Assembly (NCBI RefSeq): GCF_001748245.1 | Contig: NZ_BDFO01000001.1 | Coordinates: 6,415,346 to 6,479,345 of the forward strand | From: Oligoflexus tunisiensis | Lineage (GTDB): Bacteria > Bdellovibrionota_B > Oligoflexia > Oligoflexales > Oligoflexaceae | Direction of reading: 5' to 3' | DNA: 64,000 bases | Part shown: positions 44,190 through 54,200 of the stretch, piece by piece | How positions within the stretch are numbered: position 1 is the first letter of the stretch | Layout: each line of letters opens with the position of its first letter | The notes under the pieces: generated by a model | What the model saw: the letters and a program-made list of their open reading frames with translations, nothing else | Database searches by the model: none | Told to the model about the DNA's origin: nothing | Translations under genes and position numbers: made by a program

Positions 44190-45562
44190 TCGTGAATAAC
44201 ACTCATGGACTTCCATTGACCGCCGCGGAAACGCGCCAGGAAAATGAAGGATTGGAAAATGATAAAAAAGCTGGCGGCCGCCCAGGCCCAATAAACAGCT
44301 CCATCCCAATCCTTGACGATCCAGGTCGGCAGCACCATAAGAGGCCAGGGCACCGTCAGAGCCACGAGCGTCACGAAGCGGGTATCGCCCGCGCCCTTCA
44401 GCGCAAACGAAAAAATCAGATTCATGCTGTCAAAACAGATGAAAAGGGACACGAACATCAGAATATAGGGGACAATGATACTAACTTCATTCCACAGGGC
44501 TGCCTGATTGGAGTTATGAAACCAACTCAGATAAAATTGCGGGAACGCAAGAAACGTCGTGCCCACCAGAACGATATACATGAAAGCCAGCTGTAAACCA
44601 CTCCAGGTATAGGTTTCGGCCAGATCCGGCCGTTTCTCACCCAGATGCTGCCCCAACTGAATCGACACAGCCTGAGCCAGCCCCATGGGTGGCAGCACGG
44701 CCAGCATCATCACGGTGACCGCGATCCCGCTCGCAGCCAGTGCCGCATCACCTTGGGTCATGCGTCCCACCACAATCAAAAACACGGTAAACGCCAGCCC
44801 TTCCAAGGCCCACTGCAAACCACTCGGCAGGCCGAAGCGCAGGTAACGCTTCATCAGATCCCAGCGGATCATCCACTGGGAGCGAATGGCAAACTCCCCT
44901 TCATTTTTTCTTTGGAACAGCAGATAGAGTGCATAGATCGCGGAACACCAGGTGGCCAGGGCGGTGGCATAGCCGGCTCCGGCCACGCCGAGGGGAGGGA
45001 AGCCCCAATGCCCGAAAATCAGCAGATAATCAAAAACAACATTGGCCACCAGTCCCACACCATTGATCCACATCACCACGCGCGTGTGGCCCAAACCGGA
45101 AAAGAAACTGCTGGCCGCTGCCACCAGCGCCGTGGGCAGAGCCGTGTAGCACATGGCCTGAAAGTATTCGATTTCGAGGGCCTTCACCTGTTCCGAATGC
45201 CCGACCAGGGTAAAAATAAAATCGGCAGTCGGAATCAGCCCAAGAAAAAGAAGACCTCCCACGACGCTGAGATAAATCGATTGCCAGACGGCAGGGCCGA
45301 TCATTCTGTTTTCCCTCGCCCCGAAGTATTGAGCCACGAAGGTCATCAGATACGCAGCGGTCTGCTGCAGAAGAGCCATCGGCGTCCAGAATACGCCCAT
45401 CACGGCCATTGCAGCGGCCAGAGCTTCGGTGGAATACTGCCCCAGGAACACCCGATCAATCGTGAGTTGGAGGTTCCAGAAACTATTGGCCACAATCAAT
45501 GGCCAGGCCAGCTTCAAGAGATGCTTCCAGCGATGGGATCGAGGCATGAGGGTCAGGTCCAT
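44186..45562 (-). CDS. MATE-family multidrug/toxin exporter
   Basis: 458 residues from the ATG at 45562, with GGAG five bases upstream; the longer frame adds 40 residues without support. Twelve membrane helices in two bundles. Family features: an N-terminal LAWPLIVANSFWNLQLTIDRVFLGQ and repeats of the helix pattern in the second half (LAWPLIV-like at the bundle starts). NorM/DinF-type Na+ or H+ antiporter in the inner membrane. Substrate unknown. Confidence 0.9.
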   Translation of the reverse strand: MDLTLMPRSHRWKHLLKLAWPLIVANSFWNLQLTIDRVFLGQYSTEALAAAMAVMGVFWTPMALLQQTAAYLMTFVAQYFGARENRMIGPAVWQSIYLSVVGGLLFLGLIPTADFIFTLVGHSEQVKALEIEYFQAMCYTALPTALVAAASSFFSGLGHTRVVMWINGVGLVANVVFDYLLIFGHWGFPPLGVAGAGYATALATWCSAIYALYLLFQRKNEGEFAIRSQWMIRWDLMKRYLRFGLPSGLQWALEGLAFTVFLIVVGRMTQGDAALAASGIAVTVMMLAVLPPMGLAQAVSIQLGQHLGEKRPDLAETYTWSGLQLAFMYIVLVGTTFLAFPQFYLSWFHNSNQAALWNEVSIIVPYILMFVSLFICFDSMNLIFSFALKGAGDTRFVTLVALTVPWPLMVLPTWIVKDWDGAVYWAWAAASFFIIFQSFIFLARFRGGQWKSMSVIHD

Positions 45563-45667
45563 AACGTCTCCAAGGGCGCCTACAAAAGGAGCCCCATTAT
45601 ACACAAACGTATGGCCTCTGGGTTGCGAAAAAGGCCCTGGTGAGGACACTTTTCGCCCACTGAAATG

Positions 45668-45694
45668 AAAAAGCGCTCGCAATCCTGCGAACGC
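45668..45694 (-). terminator. intrinsic terminator of the Lys/Ala-rich protein gene
   Basis: On the minus strand GCGTTCGCA, loop GGAT, TGCGAGCGC (nine pairs with one G-T), followed by TTTTT. About 35 bases after the stop at 45728. Confidence 0.8.
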
Positions 45695-45727
45695 CTTGAC
45701 GAAAAATGGGGGATGGATCCTGAAATT

Positions 45728-46567
45728 TTACCGGGTCGAGGCCTTGGCTTTCGACTTGGCTTTGGCTTTACGGGACTTGCTGGCCTTGCCTTTGCTGGCC
45801 TTGCTCTTTTTCGAAGACTTGACCGCTTTCGGAGCCTTGGCCTTGACTTCCGGAGCTGCAGCTTTGGCCGCTGGGGTTGCTGGCTCAGTAGGAACCGGCA
45901 CTGCGGCTGGAGTCTCGGATGCAGACATAGGCTCGGTCGGCAGCACATCCGTGGTATCCGCTGGAGCCACAGGGGCTTCCGCTTCCTCAACCACGGGAAT
46001 CACGGTTTCTTCCATCATACGGGGCGGCATGAGCGTTCCATCCTTGTCATTATTTTCGGGAACGCCATTCGGTTGCGAGAGCATGCCTTCAACCCAGGTC
46101 TTGTCCGAGGCGACATTTTCCACAGTCTTACCGACGCTTTTAAATCCTTCGATCACGCGATCAAAATAAAAGGAACCCGCGATGCCACCGACGAGCAGCA
46201 TGGTAAGAAAGGCGATCTTGAAGCGATTAAAAGGCTTGCTAAAAAACGAGTCGCTCGACGTGGGCTGCACCGAGGAACTATAGCTCAAACCGAGACGCGC
46301 ACTGGGAGTCTTGCTGGATTCTTCGATCTTGCTCAGGTCGGTCATGGCGGTTCTTACCTTGTTTTGAAGGGTAAAAGCTGTGGTTCGCATGAAGCTCTTG
46401 GCAGCTTCCAGTTTCACAGCCCGCGGAGCGCTCAAAATTGTTTTCTTCAACTCACTATTCGCAGCGGCCTTGGCTCTGGGTTTTCGTGTTGCTTTCTTGC
46501 GCGGGGTTGGCGGAACCCCCGGCAGAGCGGTCTTGGCCGACGGATTGTTATTTTTTTTCTTTGCCAT
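45728..46567 (-). CDS. single-pass membrane protein with histone H1-like basic tail
   Basis: 279 residues from the ATG at 46567, preceded by AGGACC. The N-terminal 50 residues are very basic (KKKNNN, RKKATRKPRAK). A single membrane helix lies near 117-135 (FKIAFLTMLLVGGIAGSFYF). An acidic, Pro/Glu-rich spacer follows (about 160-230), then a C-terminal 45 residues of Lys/Ala/Ser repeats (KSSKKSKASKGKASKSRK) like AlgP or histone H1 tails. Both ends could bind nucleic acid or anionic polymers. No family recognised; composition bias makes homology searches unreliable. Confidence 0.65.
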   Translation of the reverse strand: MAKKKNNNPSAKTALPGVPPTPRKKATRKPRAKAAANSELKKTILSAPRAVKLEAAKSFMRTTAFTLQNKVRTAMTDLSKIEESSKTPSARLGLSYSSSVQPTSSDSFFSKPFNRFKIAFLTMLLVGGIAGSFYFDRVIEGFKSVGKTVENVASDKTWVEGMLSQPNGVPENNDKDGTLMPPRMMEETVIPVVEEAEAPVAPADTTDVLPTEPMSASETPAAVPVPTEPATPAAKAAAPEVKAKAPKAVKSSKKSKASKGKASKSRKAKAKSKAKASTR

Positions 46568-46688
46568 GAGAGAGGTCCTTCCGTTCCAGAATAAGAGCAA
46601 CAGTTTCCACGAGCCCCTGGGTTGCAAGGGGCTTGCCAAAACGACATAAACATAAGTTGCTGTTATGATGGAGAAAGAAAGAAATCAG

Positions 46689-46709
46689 ACTGTTCAATAT
46701 TTGGACAGT
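46689..46709 (-). terminator. hairpin after maf
   Basis: ACTGTTCAA/TTGGACAGT with one G-T pair and a 3-base loop, directly after the maf stop, followed on the minus strand by CTGATTTCTTTCTTT. Confidence 0.45.
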
Positions 46710-47333
46710 TCAGATCGGTGCCGGCAGAAGGCGTAGAATTTCTGTCAGTTCCACGAGGGGCAGACCCACGACATTGGAATAGGATCCGCTGATCCGTTCC
46801 ACCAGAAATCCGCCGATGCCCTGGATTCCATACGAACCTGCTTTATCAAAAGGCTCGCCGGTTCCCACATAATAGGCGATTTCCTCCGGGGTCAGTTTCT
46901 TGAAAAACACTTCGGTTTCAACCACACGCGTCTCCACGCGAGGCGTGGGGCCCAGGCCATAAACCACGGCGAGGCCGGTGAGAACCTTATGCGGACGTCC
47001 CGACATGCGGGCCAGCATGCGTTTCGCATCCTCAGCATCCAGCGGTTTTTCGAGGACCTCAGCGTCCAGCACACCGATGGTATCCGAACCGATCACGGCC
47101 CAGGGCTGATCATGCGGCAGATTCTGATAAACAATTTGGGCTTTCTCCCGGGAATTTCGCTGAACATAAGCGTCCGGTTTTTCATTCGCGCGCCGCTTTT
47201 CTTCAATCGAAGGAACCTCAGTGGTGAAGGGGAGGCCGAGATAACGGAGAAGTTCCTGACGTCGGGGCGACGAGCTTGCGAGCACCAGCTGCCAGGGAAA
47301 GTGTTCAAAGATCGCGTGATTGTTTTTAGGCAT
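46710..47333 (-). CDS. maf: Maf-family nucleotide pyrophosphatase
   Basis: 207 residues. House-cleaning enzyme hydrolysing non-canonical or modified nucleoside triphosphates (dTTP/UTP or m7GTP subtypes). Motifs: LASSSPRRQELL near 18-29, EKRRANEKP, IGSDTIGVLD with the catalytic Asp, and KPLDAEDAKRML and GSYGIQGIGG. The subtype cannot be told with confidence. Overlaps the purE-like gene by eight bases (ATGCCTAA), so it is coupled to the purine genes. Confidence 0.9.
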   Translation of the reverse strand: MPKNNHAIFEHFPWQLVLASSSPRRQELLRYLGLPFTTEVPSIEEKRRANEKPDAYVQRNSREKAQIVYQNLPHDQPWAVIGSDTIGVLDAEVLEKPLDAEDAKRMLARMSGRPHKVLTGLAVVYGLGPTPRVETRVVETEVFFKKLTPEEIAYYVGTGEPFDKAGSYGIQGIGGFLVERISGSYSNVVGLPLVELTEILRLLPAPI

Positions 47334-47790
47334 CGAAGATCACCTGATGCTTTTGATCGGCTGCGATCATGCGTGCCGCCAGACTATGCCGGTGGCGCTG
47401 CAGATTTTGCGAAAGTTCGGGATCATGGAGTGCCAGCACCTGCAAAGCGAAATGCGCCGCGTGGATAAAACCGTGACCGAAGGTGGGAATGGGACCGGGG
47501 AGCTGATCCAGCGTCGCGGTTCCCTCCTGAGCCACCACGTGAAGAACCGGCAGCACGACCAGCGAGGAGACCAGGGACGCGAGACGATCCTGCGCTGGAG
47601 CCACACAAAGAATCAAGCGGCCGCCGTCCTTGTGAAAATTCGTGACGATCTCACGGACGTAATCGGGCGCCACCTGCGCCGCGGCCACGCGCAACTGATA
47701 GGACACGCGGAAGTCACGCAGCAGCGCCTGACCTTCCGCCGTAAACTTGTCATCCGCAGCGGCGGCCAACAGAATCAAAATTTTTTGCAC
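47326..47790 (-). CDS. degenerate PurE-like protein
   Basis: 154 residues from the GTG at 47790, with GGAGG eight bases upstream. The length and secondary-structure order follow PurE (N5-carboxyaminoimidazole ribonucleotide mutase), and the C-terminal helix FALQVLALHDPELSQNLQRH matches well. The substrate-binding motifs have gone: GSDSD reads AAAADD, the SAHRTP loop with the catalytic His reads AAQVAP, and the GAGGAAHLPG loop reads APAQDRLAS. Mutase activity is therefore unlikely. It sits between purD and maf, so a regulatory or structural role in purine synthesis is conceivable. No intact purE is seen in the window. Confidence 0.65.
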   Translation of the reverse strand: MQKILILLAAAADDKFTAEGQALLRDFRVSYQLRVAAAQVAPDYVREIVTNFHKDGGRLILCVAPAQDRLASLVSSLVVLPVLHVVAQEGTATLDQLPGPIPTFGHGFIHAAHFALQVLALHDPELSQNLQRHRHSLAARMIAADQKHQVIFDA

Positions 47791-47830
47791 GCTCCAACCC
47801 TCCACGAGACCGGCGTTGGTGTCACCAGCC

Positions 47831-49135
47831 CTATCCCTCGACGAGGCCGGCGCCGATATCATGACGATACTGGACCCCGTGCCAGTGTGCAGCGATTTTT
47901 TTAATATGCGCATAAGCATGACGCCTGGCTTCCACGAAATCCTTGCCATGGGACACAAACGTCAAAAGGCGACCGCGACCGGTCATGAGACGCCCCTGTT
48001 CCTCACGGACAGCTGCGGCAAACACCTGATTGTCATGACTGCTGTTTTGAAAAACTTCACGCGGCACTTCAAAGCGCTGCGGTGTGCCTTCACCATAGGG
48101 ATAACACGGCGAGGCCAGCACCACGCATACCGAGGCGCCTGCATTCTGCGCCGCCGCAGCTTCAAATTCCTTGTTATCAGGAATCAGCCCCACCTTGGCC
48201 GCAATCAGCTCGGCCCAGTCGCGTTGATCGTGAAGAGCCAGCACCTCGGCCTCGGGATCCCCGAGACGCACATTGAACTCGACCACGGCTGGTCCCTTGT
48301 CACTCCACATGAGGCCCACATAAAGGCAGCCCGTATAACTCAGGCCGCGCTTCTTCAATTCCGCAAGCAAGGGCCTCACGACGCGCTGCATCACCGTATC
48401 ACCCGCATCGGCTGGCAGCCACGGCACAGGCGTGTAACAGCCCATGCCTCCGGTGTTGGGACCTTCATCGCCATCCTTGAGACGCTTGTGATCGACGGCA
48501 AAACCCAGCGCCGTGGGTTCGCCCGCGCCGAGGAAAACAAAAAAGGAACATTCCCGTCCGACCAGAACCTCTTCTATCACGACGGTTTCGGCAGCCTTGG
48601 CCATTCCGGATTGATAGAGGCGCTTCAGGCCTTCGTCTATGTCAGACTGACTTTGACAGACAAAAACACCCTTCCCCGAGGCCAGACCACTGGCTTTAAT
48701 GACAGCCCCACCCGACCGGGCGAGATATTCCTCGGCCTTTTTCCGGCAGGCGGCCTCACCCTGAACCACCGCGAAGGCCGCGGTCGGAATCCCGGCCGCC
48801 TGCATCACATCCTTGGCAAAGGCCTTGGAGGATTCCAGCTGAGCTGCAGCGGCGACCGGTCCAAAACAGGGTAGCTTCAATTCCGCACAGGCATCGGCAA
48901 AACCATCCGCCAGGGGCTGCTCGGGACCGACGACCACAAAATCAACATCCATATTGCGAGCCAGACGGGCAACATCAGCCATTCCAGCGTCCAAACCCAT
49001 CGGCAACCTTGCGCCTAACACATCCATGGTGGCGGAACCAGGCCAGATGAGGAGGTCATCAACCAGCTTGGATTGACGTAATTTCCAAGCCAGAGCGTGC
49101 TCGCGAGCGCCTGAGCCAACTAGCAGTACTTTCAT
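47831..49135 (-). CDS. purD: phosphoribosylamine-glycine ligase
   Basis: 434 residues. ATP-grasp enzyme joining glycine to phosphoribosylamine, the second step of purine synthesis. N-terminal loop VGSGAREHALAWK; GPEQPLADGF; ATP-grasp lysine region AVIKASGLASGKGVFV; NTGGMGCYTPVPWL; EFNVRLGDPEAEV near 282-294. Full length. First gene of the purD, purE-like, maf unit; GAGG lies about ten bases before the ATG. Confidence 0.96.
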   Translation of the reverse strand: MKVLLVGSGAREHALAWKLRQSKLVDDLLIWPGSATMDVLGARLPMGLDAGMADVARLARNMDVDFVVVGPEQPLADGFADACAELKLPCFGPVAAAAQLESSKAFAKDVMQAAGIPTAAFAVVQGEAACRKKAEEYLARSGGAVIKASGLASGKGVFVCQSQSDIDEGLKRLYQSGMAKAAETVVIEEVLVGRECSFFVFLGAGEPTALGFAVDHKRLKDGDEGPNTGGMGCYTPVPWLPADAGDTVMQRVVRPLLAELKKRGLSYTGCLYVGLMWSDKGPAVVEFNVRLGDPEAEVLALHDQRDWAELIAAKVGLIPDNKEFEAAAAQNAGASVCVVLASPCYPYGEGTPQRFEVPREVFQNSSHDNQVFAAAVREEQGRLMTGRGRLLTFVSHGKDFVEARRHAYAHIKKIAAHWHGVQYRHDIGAGLVEG

Positions 49136-49280
49136 GATATGTTTTCCTCAATTGGGTTTTTTGCGGATGCGTCCACACTTTTAGCGGCCTGGCCCCCCTC
49201 TGTCAACACTCACAAGCTCGCCCGCCCAATGGTATAATGGAAGAAAGCGCGCGTTTCTCACAATATAGACAGGTTTCACC

Positions 49281-50228
49281 ATGGTTCAGGTGCAGGGAGC
49301 ATCTTGGGACAATCCTAAAATCGCTTTGCTTTCGGCAAACCCTTCCACGTTTTCCGATGAGGTGACCTCGCGTCTCGAGCGGCGGAGTTGGGAATTTTCC
49401 GTGAAGACCCCAAGGATCCTTGATGCATTCCGGGCCATTTCCAGCGGGAAGTGTTCCGTATTGATCATTCACGACACCCCCGATCTGCCGGCCTCCTTCG
49501 TTTTGCGAGCCCAGATCGTGGAACCGATCGCGATCATCACGCCCACGATCGTGGTCACCCATCCTGATCACCGCTTGGAGACAGCTCTCATCAAGGACAT
49601 CGGCGCGCCGGAGATCGTGGAAGCTCCGCTCAACCCGGCCGCTTTTATCGGCAGCTTTGAATGGCTGATTCGTCGCTGGAGTCAGGGGAGTTTGCGCAAA
49701 CTTTATCAGGCCCGGCGGCTCTTTTTGGAAAAGCAGTATCTGCTCTTTTCCAAACTGATCGGCAATCTGAAAGAGGATCCGGACCTGCAGCCCCTGGTCA
49801 CGCCCTGCATGGCTCAGATTCTCATGAAGCAATCCGACTTCAAAACCGTGGAAAAACTCCTGCTCACCTCGCTCAAGGAACATCCGCGCAATATCGGAAT
49901 CATCGTCAACCTCGTGGAATTTTACATGCGGGCCGCCATGCCCGAGACGGCGCTCAAAATCATCGCGGCGACCCGAAAGAATCATGGCAACCCTCGCATG
50001 CTGTTTGCCGATCAGATTCAAGCCCATTTGATGCTGAATCAGATCACGGACTGTATTCCCCTCCTGGAAGCTCTCGTGCGCGAAGACTACTGCCGCAAGC
50101 AGGCCTCATCTTTCCTGGCCCGCTGCCTCTATGCCGAAGGTCATAAGGATCGCTTTCAGAAAGCGGTGATGCATCAGGTGCCCTTGATTGAAGAGTTTCA
50201 AAACAAATGGAAACAAGCTGCGAGCTGA
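49281..50228 (+). CDS. receiver-like domain plus TPR-type helical protein
   Basis: 315 residues. The first 120 follow a receiver-like alpha/beta order (KIALLSANPS, then SVLIIHDTPDLP and IAIITPTIVV), but the acidic pocket before strand 2 is absent, so phosphorylation as a standard receiver is doubtful. The rest is helical repeats of TPR character (KTVEKLLLTSLKEHPRNIGIIVNLVEFYMRA). Cytoplasmic adaptor is the likely role. Nine bases before the ExeA-like ATPase gene, so they form a unit. Confidence 0.6.
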   Translation: MVQVQGASWDNPKIALLSANPSTFSDEVTSRLERRSWEFSVKTPRILDAFRAISSGKCSVLIIHDTPDLPASFVLRAQIVEPIAIITPTIVVTHPDHRLETALIKDIGAPEIVEAPLNPAAFIGSFEWLIRRWSQGSLRKLYQARRLFLEKQYLLFSKLIGNLKEDPDLQPLVTPCMAQILMKQSDFKTVEKLLLTSLKEHPRNIGIIVNLVEFYMRAAMPETALKIIAATRKNHGNPRMLFADQIQAHLMLNQITDCIPLLEALVREDYCRKQASSFLARCLYAEGHKDRFQKAVMHQVPLIEEFQNKWKQAAS

Positions 50229-50237
50229 GGGGCGGAT

Positions 50238-51218
50238 ATGGATAGCAAAAAATTTCTTGCGTTCTGGGGCTGGAAAAACCTGCCATGGAATGAGCCCGTC
50301 GCCCTCGATCGCCTCTACTGGCAGGAGTCGACTCAGATCATCTGCTCGCGTCTCCTTCTGACCCTGCAGCGCGCCGCTTCTCTCTTTGTCATCACAGCCC
50401 CTCCCGGTCATGGCAAGAGCACGCTCGCCCGCTGGCTTTATCACAATGTGGATCAGGACCGGCATGATGTGGCCTTCTTTTCGCTTTTGCAAACGGAGCA
50501 GGGCAGCGGCTGGCTGCTGCCCAAACTGGCCCAATATCTCGGCCTCGATCCCGCGACCAGCAGCAATCGCACCGTGCTGGCACGTCTGCAGCAATCGCGT
50601 CTGCATGGAAAAATTCTGACCGTCATCATTGATGACGCGCATAAGCTCAAGGAACCGGAAGCTCTCGATGAAATTCTGGCTTTGATCCAGGTGCAGTCGA
50701 TTGCGGCCAATCACGTGAATTTCATCTTGATCGGCAATCCGCGTCTCAGTCGGGTGATTCAGATGACAGAAGGCTGTCAGCATCGATTGGCGCTCCTTGC
50801 CGACATGCAGGCCCTCTCACGGAATGACATCATTCCCTACTTGAACTGGCGGCTGGATCAGATAGGATTGCCAGCCAAAGTTGTTGGAGCGGATGCGCAC
50901 AACTATTTGATGGCGCAGGCACCACTCAGCTTTGCCTGGCTTGAGAGTCTTCTTGAAGGCGCTCTCATGGAAGCCTTTCTGCGCGATCAGCGGGTGATCG
51001 TTGCAGAAACAATGCAGGCCGCAGTTCAATACTTTGGCTGGTCGAAAGGTCTGGCGGAGGAGCCCAGCACCGAACTGCCTAAACCGACGAAACCCGCATC
51101 AGGACGCCGTAAGCCCACGCCCCAGACCGGAAAATCTGGCGGAGCCGTGACGCCAACGCTCGACCTGAATTCTCTTTACTATAAGTCAGGCGGAGGTCAT
51201 GATCCGGAAGAGTCCTGA
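50238..51218 (+). CDS. ExeA-like AAA ATPase
   Basis: 326 residues with AGGGG before the ATG. ExeA/GspA-type ATPase: an N-terminal FWGWKNLPWNEP, Walker A GHGKST at 57-62, Walker B TVIIDDAH near 130-137, sensor FILIGNPRL. The family helps assemble or energise type II secretion or related peptidoglycan-crossing systems, and also appears in transposition; no gsp genes are present, so the role is open. The C-terminal 50 residues are Pro/Lys/Gly-rich and disordered, without the peptidoglycan-binding domain of ExeA. The stop codon lies inside an inverted repeat. Confidence 0.75.
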   Translation: MDSKKFLAFWGWKNLPWNEPVALDRLYWQESTQIICSRLLLTLQRAASLFVITAPPGHGKSTLARWLYHNVDQDRHDVAFFSLLQTEQGSGWLLPKLAQYLGLDPATSSNRTVLARLQQSRLHGKILTVIIDDAHKLKEPEALDEILALIQVQSIAANHVNFILIGNPRLSRVIQMTEGCQHRLALLADMQALSRNDIIPYLNWRLDQIGLPAKVVGADAHNYLMAQAPLSFAWLESLLEGALMEAFLRDQRVIVAETMQAAVQYFGWSKGLAEEPSTELPKPTKPASGRRKPTPQTGKSGGAVTPTLDLNSLYYKSGGGHDPEES

Positions 51219-51228
51219 GATCATGACC
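51195..51228. repeat. 10-bp perfect inverted repeat across the ExeA-like stop codon
   Basis: GGTCATGATC (51195-51204) and GATCATGACC (51219-51228) are exact reverse complements with a 14-base loop that carries the TGA stop. No T-run follows. It may be an RNA processing or attenuation hairpin before tamB. Confidence 0.6.
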
Positions 51229-51291
51229 AGGATCCAATAACGTCAACAGCCCGGGTTCCATTCCTGAGCTGCTCTCATAATCGAAGCAACT

Positions 51292-54200
51292 GTGTTTCAA
51301 GCTTTCAAAAAGCTGATAATCGCCGTCGGTGTGCTCGTGGCACTGGCCTACGTCGGCAATTTGCTGATCGACAATCCGTATGTGCATGGCCTCATACGCA
51401 ACGCGATCAATGAGAAGCTCGAACAGTACACGCATCTTTCCATTAAATTTGAAGCGATCAACGCCAAATTTATTCCACCGGGTTTTGATATCTATGGTGT
51501 GGAAGTCCTGCAAAAGAAGGCGGATGGAACCGAGGAGACCCTCACCCAGATTGCCCATCTGCAGGTCCGTGTCTCGCTACTCGCCCTGGCTCTGAGTCAG
51601 ACGGAGATGCTTGCGATTGAAATCAATGAACCGCGGATCAGCCTGCCTCTGCCGCCGATCGAGGAATTGATTCGCATCGAACAGTTTCCCGACTGGAACA
51701 AAAAATCCGAGCTTCCCCCCTGGCCTCTGGATGTCACGCTGCCTTTGAAACACGTGCGCATCGGCAATGCCATGATCAACCTGAAGATTCCCGGCAGCCA
51801 GCCCGAGGCGCCGGATGCTCTTTCCCTGCGCCTCGAAGGTCTGAATATGGACTTCGCCTTCAGTACCTGGGAGGACTTTAGCCTTGCTGTCCAGCTCAAA
51901 CGGAGCAATCTCGCCCTGAATGGATCCGATGTGGTCCGGGATCTCGGCCTTCAGCTCGATCTGCAGCAGGAGAATGACCAACTGCTTTCACAAAAGTTTC
52001 TCCTGGAATCCGAGGATCTGCAGGCCAAAGGCCAGGTGCGCGTGGTCTATGAAACCGAACTGAAAAAAAGCAGCGGAGCATTGCAGGATAAAAACGCGCG
52101 CCAGCTGAAGGGTTTGCTCATACGCATCGACAATCAGGTTACACGCGCGGATATCGGCATACTCGGGCGCTACCTTGGCATCGATCAAACCGCAGGCCCG
52201 CTCTTTGGCAGCACGGAATTGCAGCTTCATGTTCCGCTGGATGACCGCGCACTTTCCTGGCGTCTCGATGGCAAGGGGCAATCGCAATCGGCCGAGCTCT
52301 TTGGTTTTAAACTCCTCGATTCGCAGCTCGATTTCAACATCACCGATCAGGGCATGACCTTCGAAAAGGCCCATGTCAGGAAAGGAAGCCAGGAACTCGC
52401 CGCAGGCTCCGGCTTCATCGGTTTCACCAAGGAAGTCCCCTTCCGTTTCAATATCGAACCGAAGAATCTGGCGTTTGGTGAACTGATGTCTGTGCTCGGC
52501 ATCGATGATTTCACGGCCTTCAGTGCCTTCCTGGATTCACCGGAAATCAAACTTTACGGGGAAGCGCTGCCTTTCGCGATGCATATCACCGGTCCCGCCC
52601 GCTTCTCGCAAATCTCCCTGCCCTTTGTCGCGGATCTGCCCAAACGCTATATGGAAGCGCCGACCTGTGTGTTCCAAACCGCGCTCCATATCAATGCCGA
52701 GGCGCTCTCGATTGGCAAGGGCGAGGGACAATGCTGGAAATCGCTGGGCCGCGAACAGAGCCTTCCCACCGAAGGCGGCTCGCCGGTGAATCTGGGTGGC
52801 AAATTCTTCTTCTCCACCGAACGCGGGATGGACTTTACGATCGAAACACCGAAACTCGACACACCGCTTCTGGAGCACTTCACCAAATTGTCGGCTCAGG
52901 GTTTCGCCAAGGTCCAGGCGCGCATCCGTGGCCCTTATGATCACCTGACGATCGGCGGTCGAGCCAGCGGAAAGAATGTGGTGATCGGGGGCTTTGATAT
53001 GAGAGAGCTCGAGGCCTCCTACAAACTCGATATAGAGCGCAGTCTGCTGCAGATCGATGATCTCTACGTGGGCCTCGCCGATCAGGGAGCTCTGGCTGTC
53101 GATGCCTTTGAGATGGGCATCGGCGCGCCCTATGTCTTCAAAGCGAATGTCACCGCTCAAAAAATTCCGCCCGAATTCCTGGCGGCCGGCTTGAAAGAAA
53201 CCTTCGGCGTGGAAAATTTCCGCATCGGCTTCCCATCCCTGCGCGGGGCCATGAGCGGTCCCCTGCTGGAACCCTTTATCTGGCAGGGCGATCTCGATTT
53301 CAGTTTGAATGAACTCACCTGGAAGGAGGAGGAGCTGATCAGCGAAGCCTCAGGGACGATCCGCAGTGATGAAAAGCACTGGTCGCTGAGCAAGAGCTAT
53401 GCGCGTCTCGATCAGCTGGAAGCCCGGACCTCACTCGACATTCAAAGACGCGGTGGGAACGCGGCAGCGGAGCATATTCTGCACCAGCTTGGCATTCGAC
53501 CTGCAGATCGGGTCCGCCTGAGCATCAAGACCATCAATCAGAATCTCAAAACGTATCGCACCAATGAGGTGGCACAGGAGATCAATCACCTCACCAGTCT
53601 TCCCTACGTCGGCACGTTCTTCGCTGAGCAGAAATTCGGTGGTCAGATTCAACTGGAAGCGGAGCTGGAAGGGCCGATCGATCATCTGCAGGGTAAAGTG
53701 GAAGGCGGTCTGGAGCAGCCCTATGTCTGGGGCATTCCCATCTCCTCCTTCAGTTTCGCGGGCTTTGTCGATGGCTGGAAGCTGCATATCCCGGAACTCC
53801 GACACTCGGGCAATGCCCTGGTCGGTCGCCTCAATATTGACTTCGGCAAATCCTCGCTGCCCTATGACTGGTACTTCTATTTCAATCAAATGGATATCCG
53901 GGCCCTGATCGGCTCCTTCTTCGCCGAGGATCCGCGCAACTTCGCCTATCTCACGGCCGAGTGGACCATGCAGGGGGAACTCAGCAATTTCTGGGGTTCC
54001 AAGGGTGAGCTGGTTCTCAACCGCGTGCGTTCGAAACTCTTCCGCAACCTCGGCAGTCGCACCTCATCGGTCGAACTCAATAGCGACGATCCCATCAAAC
54101 TGAAAATCAGTCCACAGGGCTGGACGCTGGCAGAAAAAAAGCCTCTGCGTCTGCAAGGCGAATACTTCGATCTCAGCTTTGAGGCCGGCGACAACAGGCT

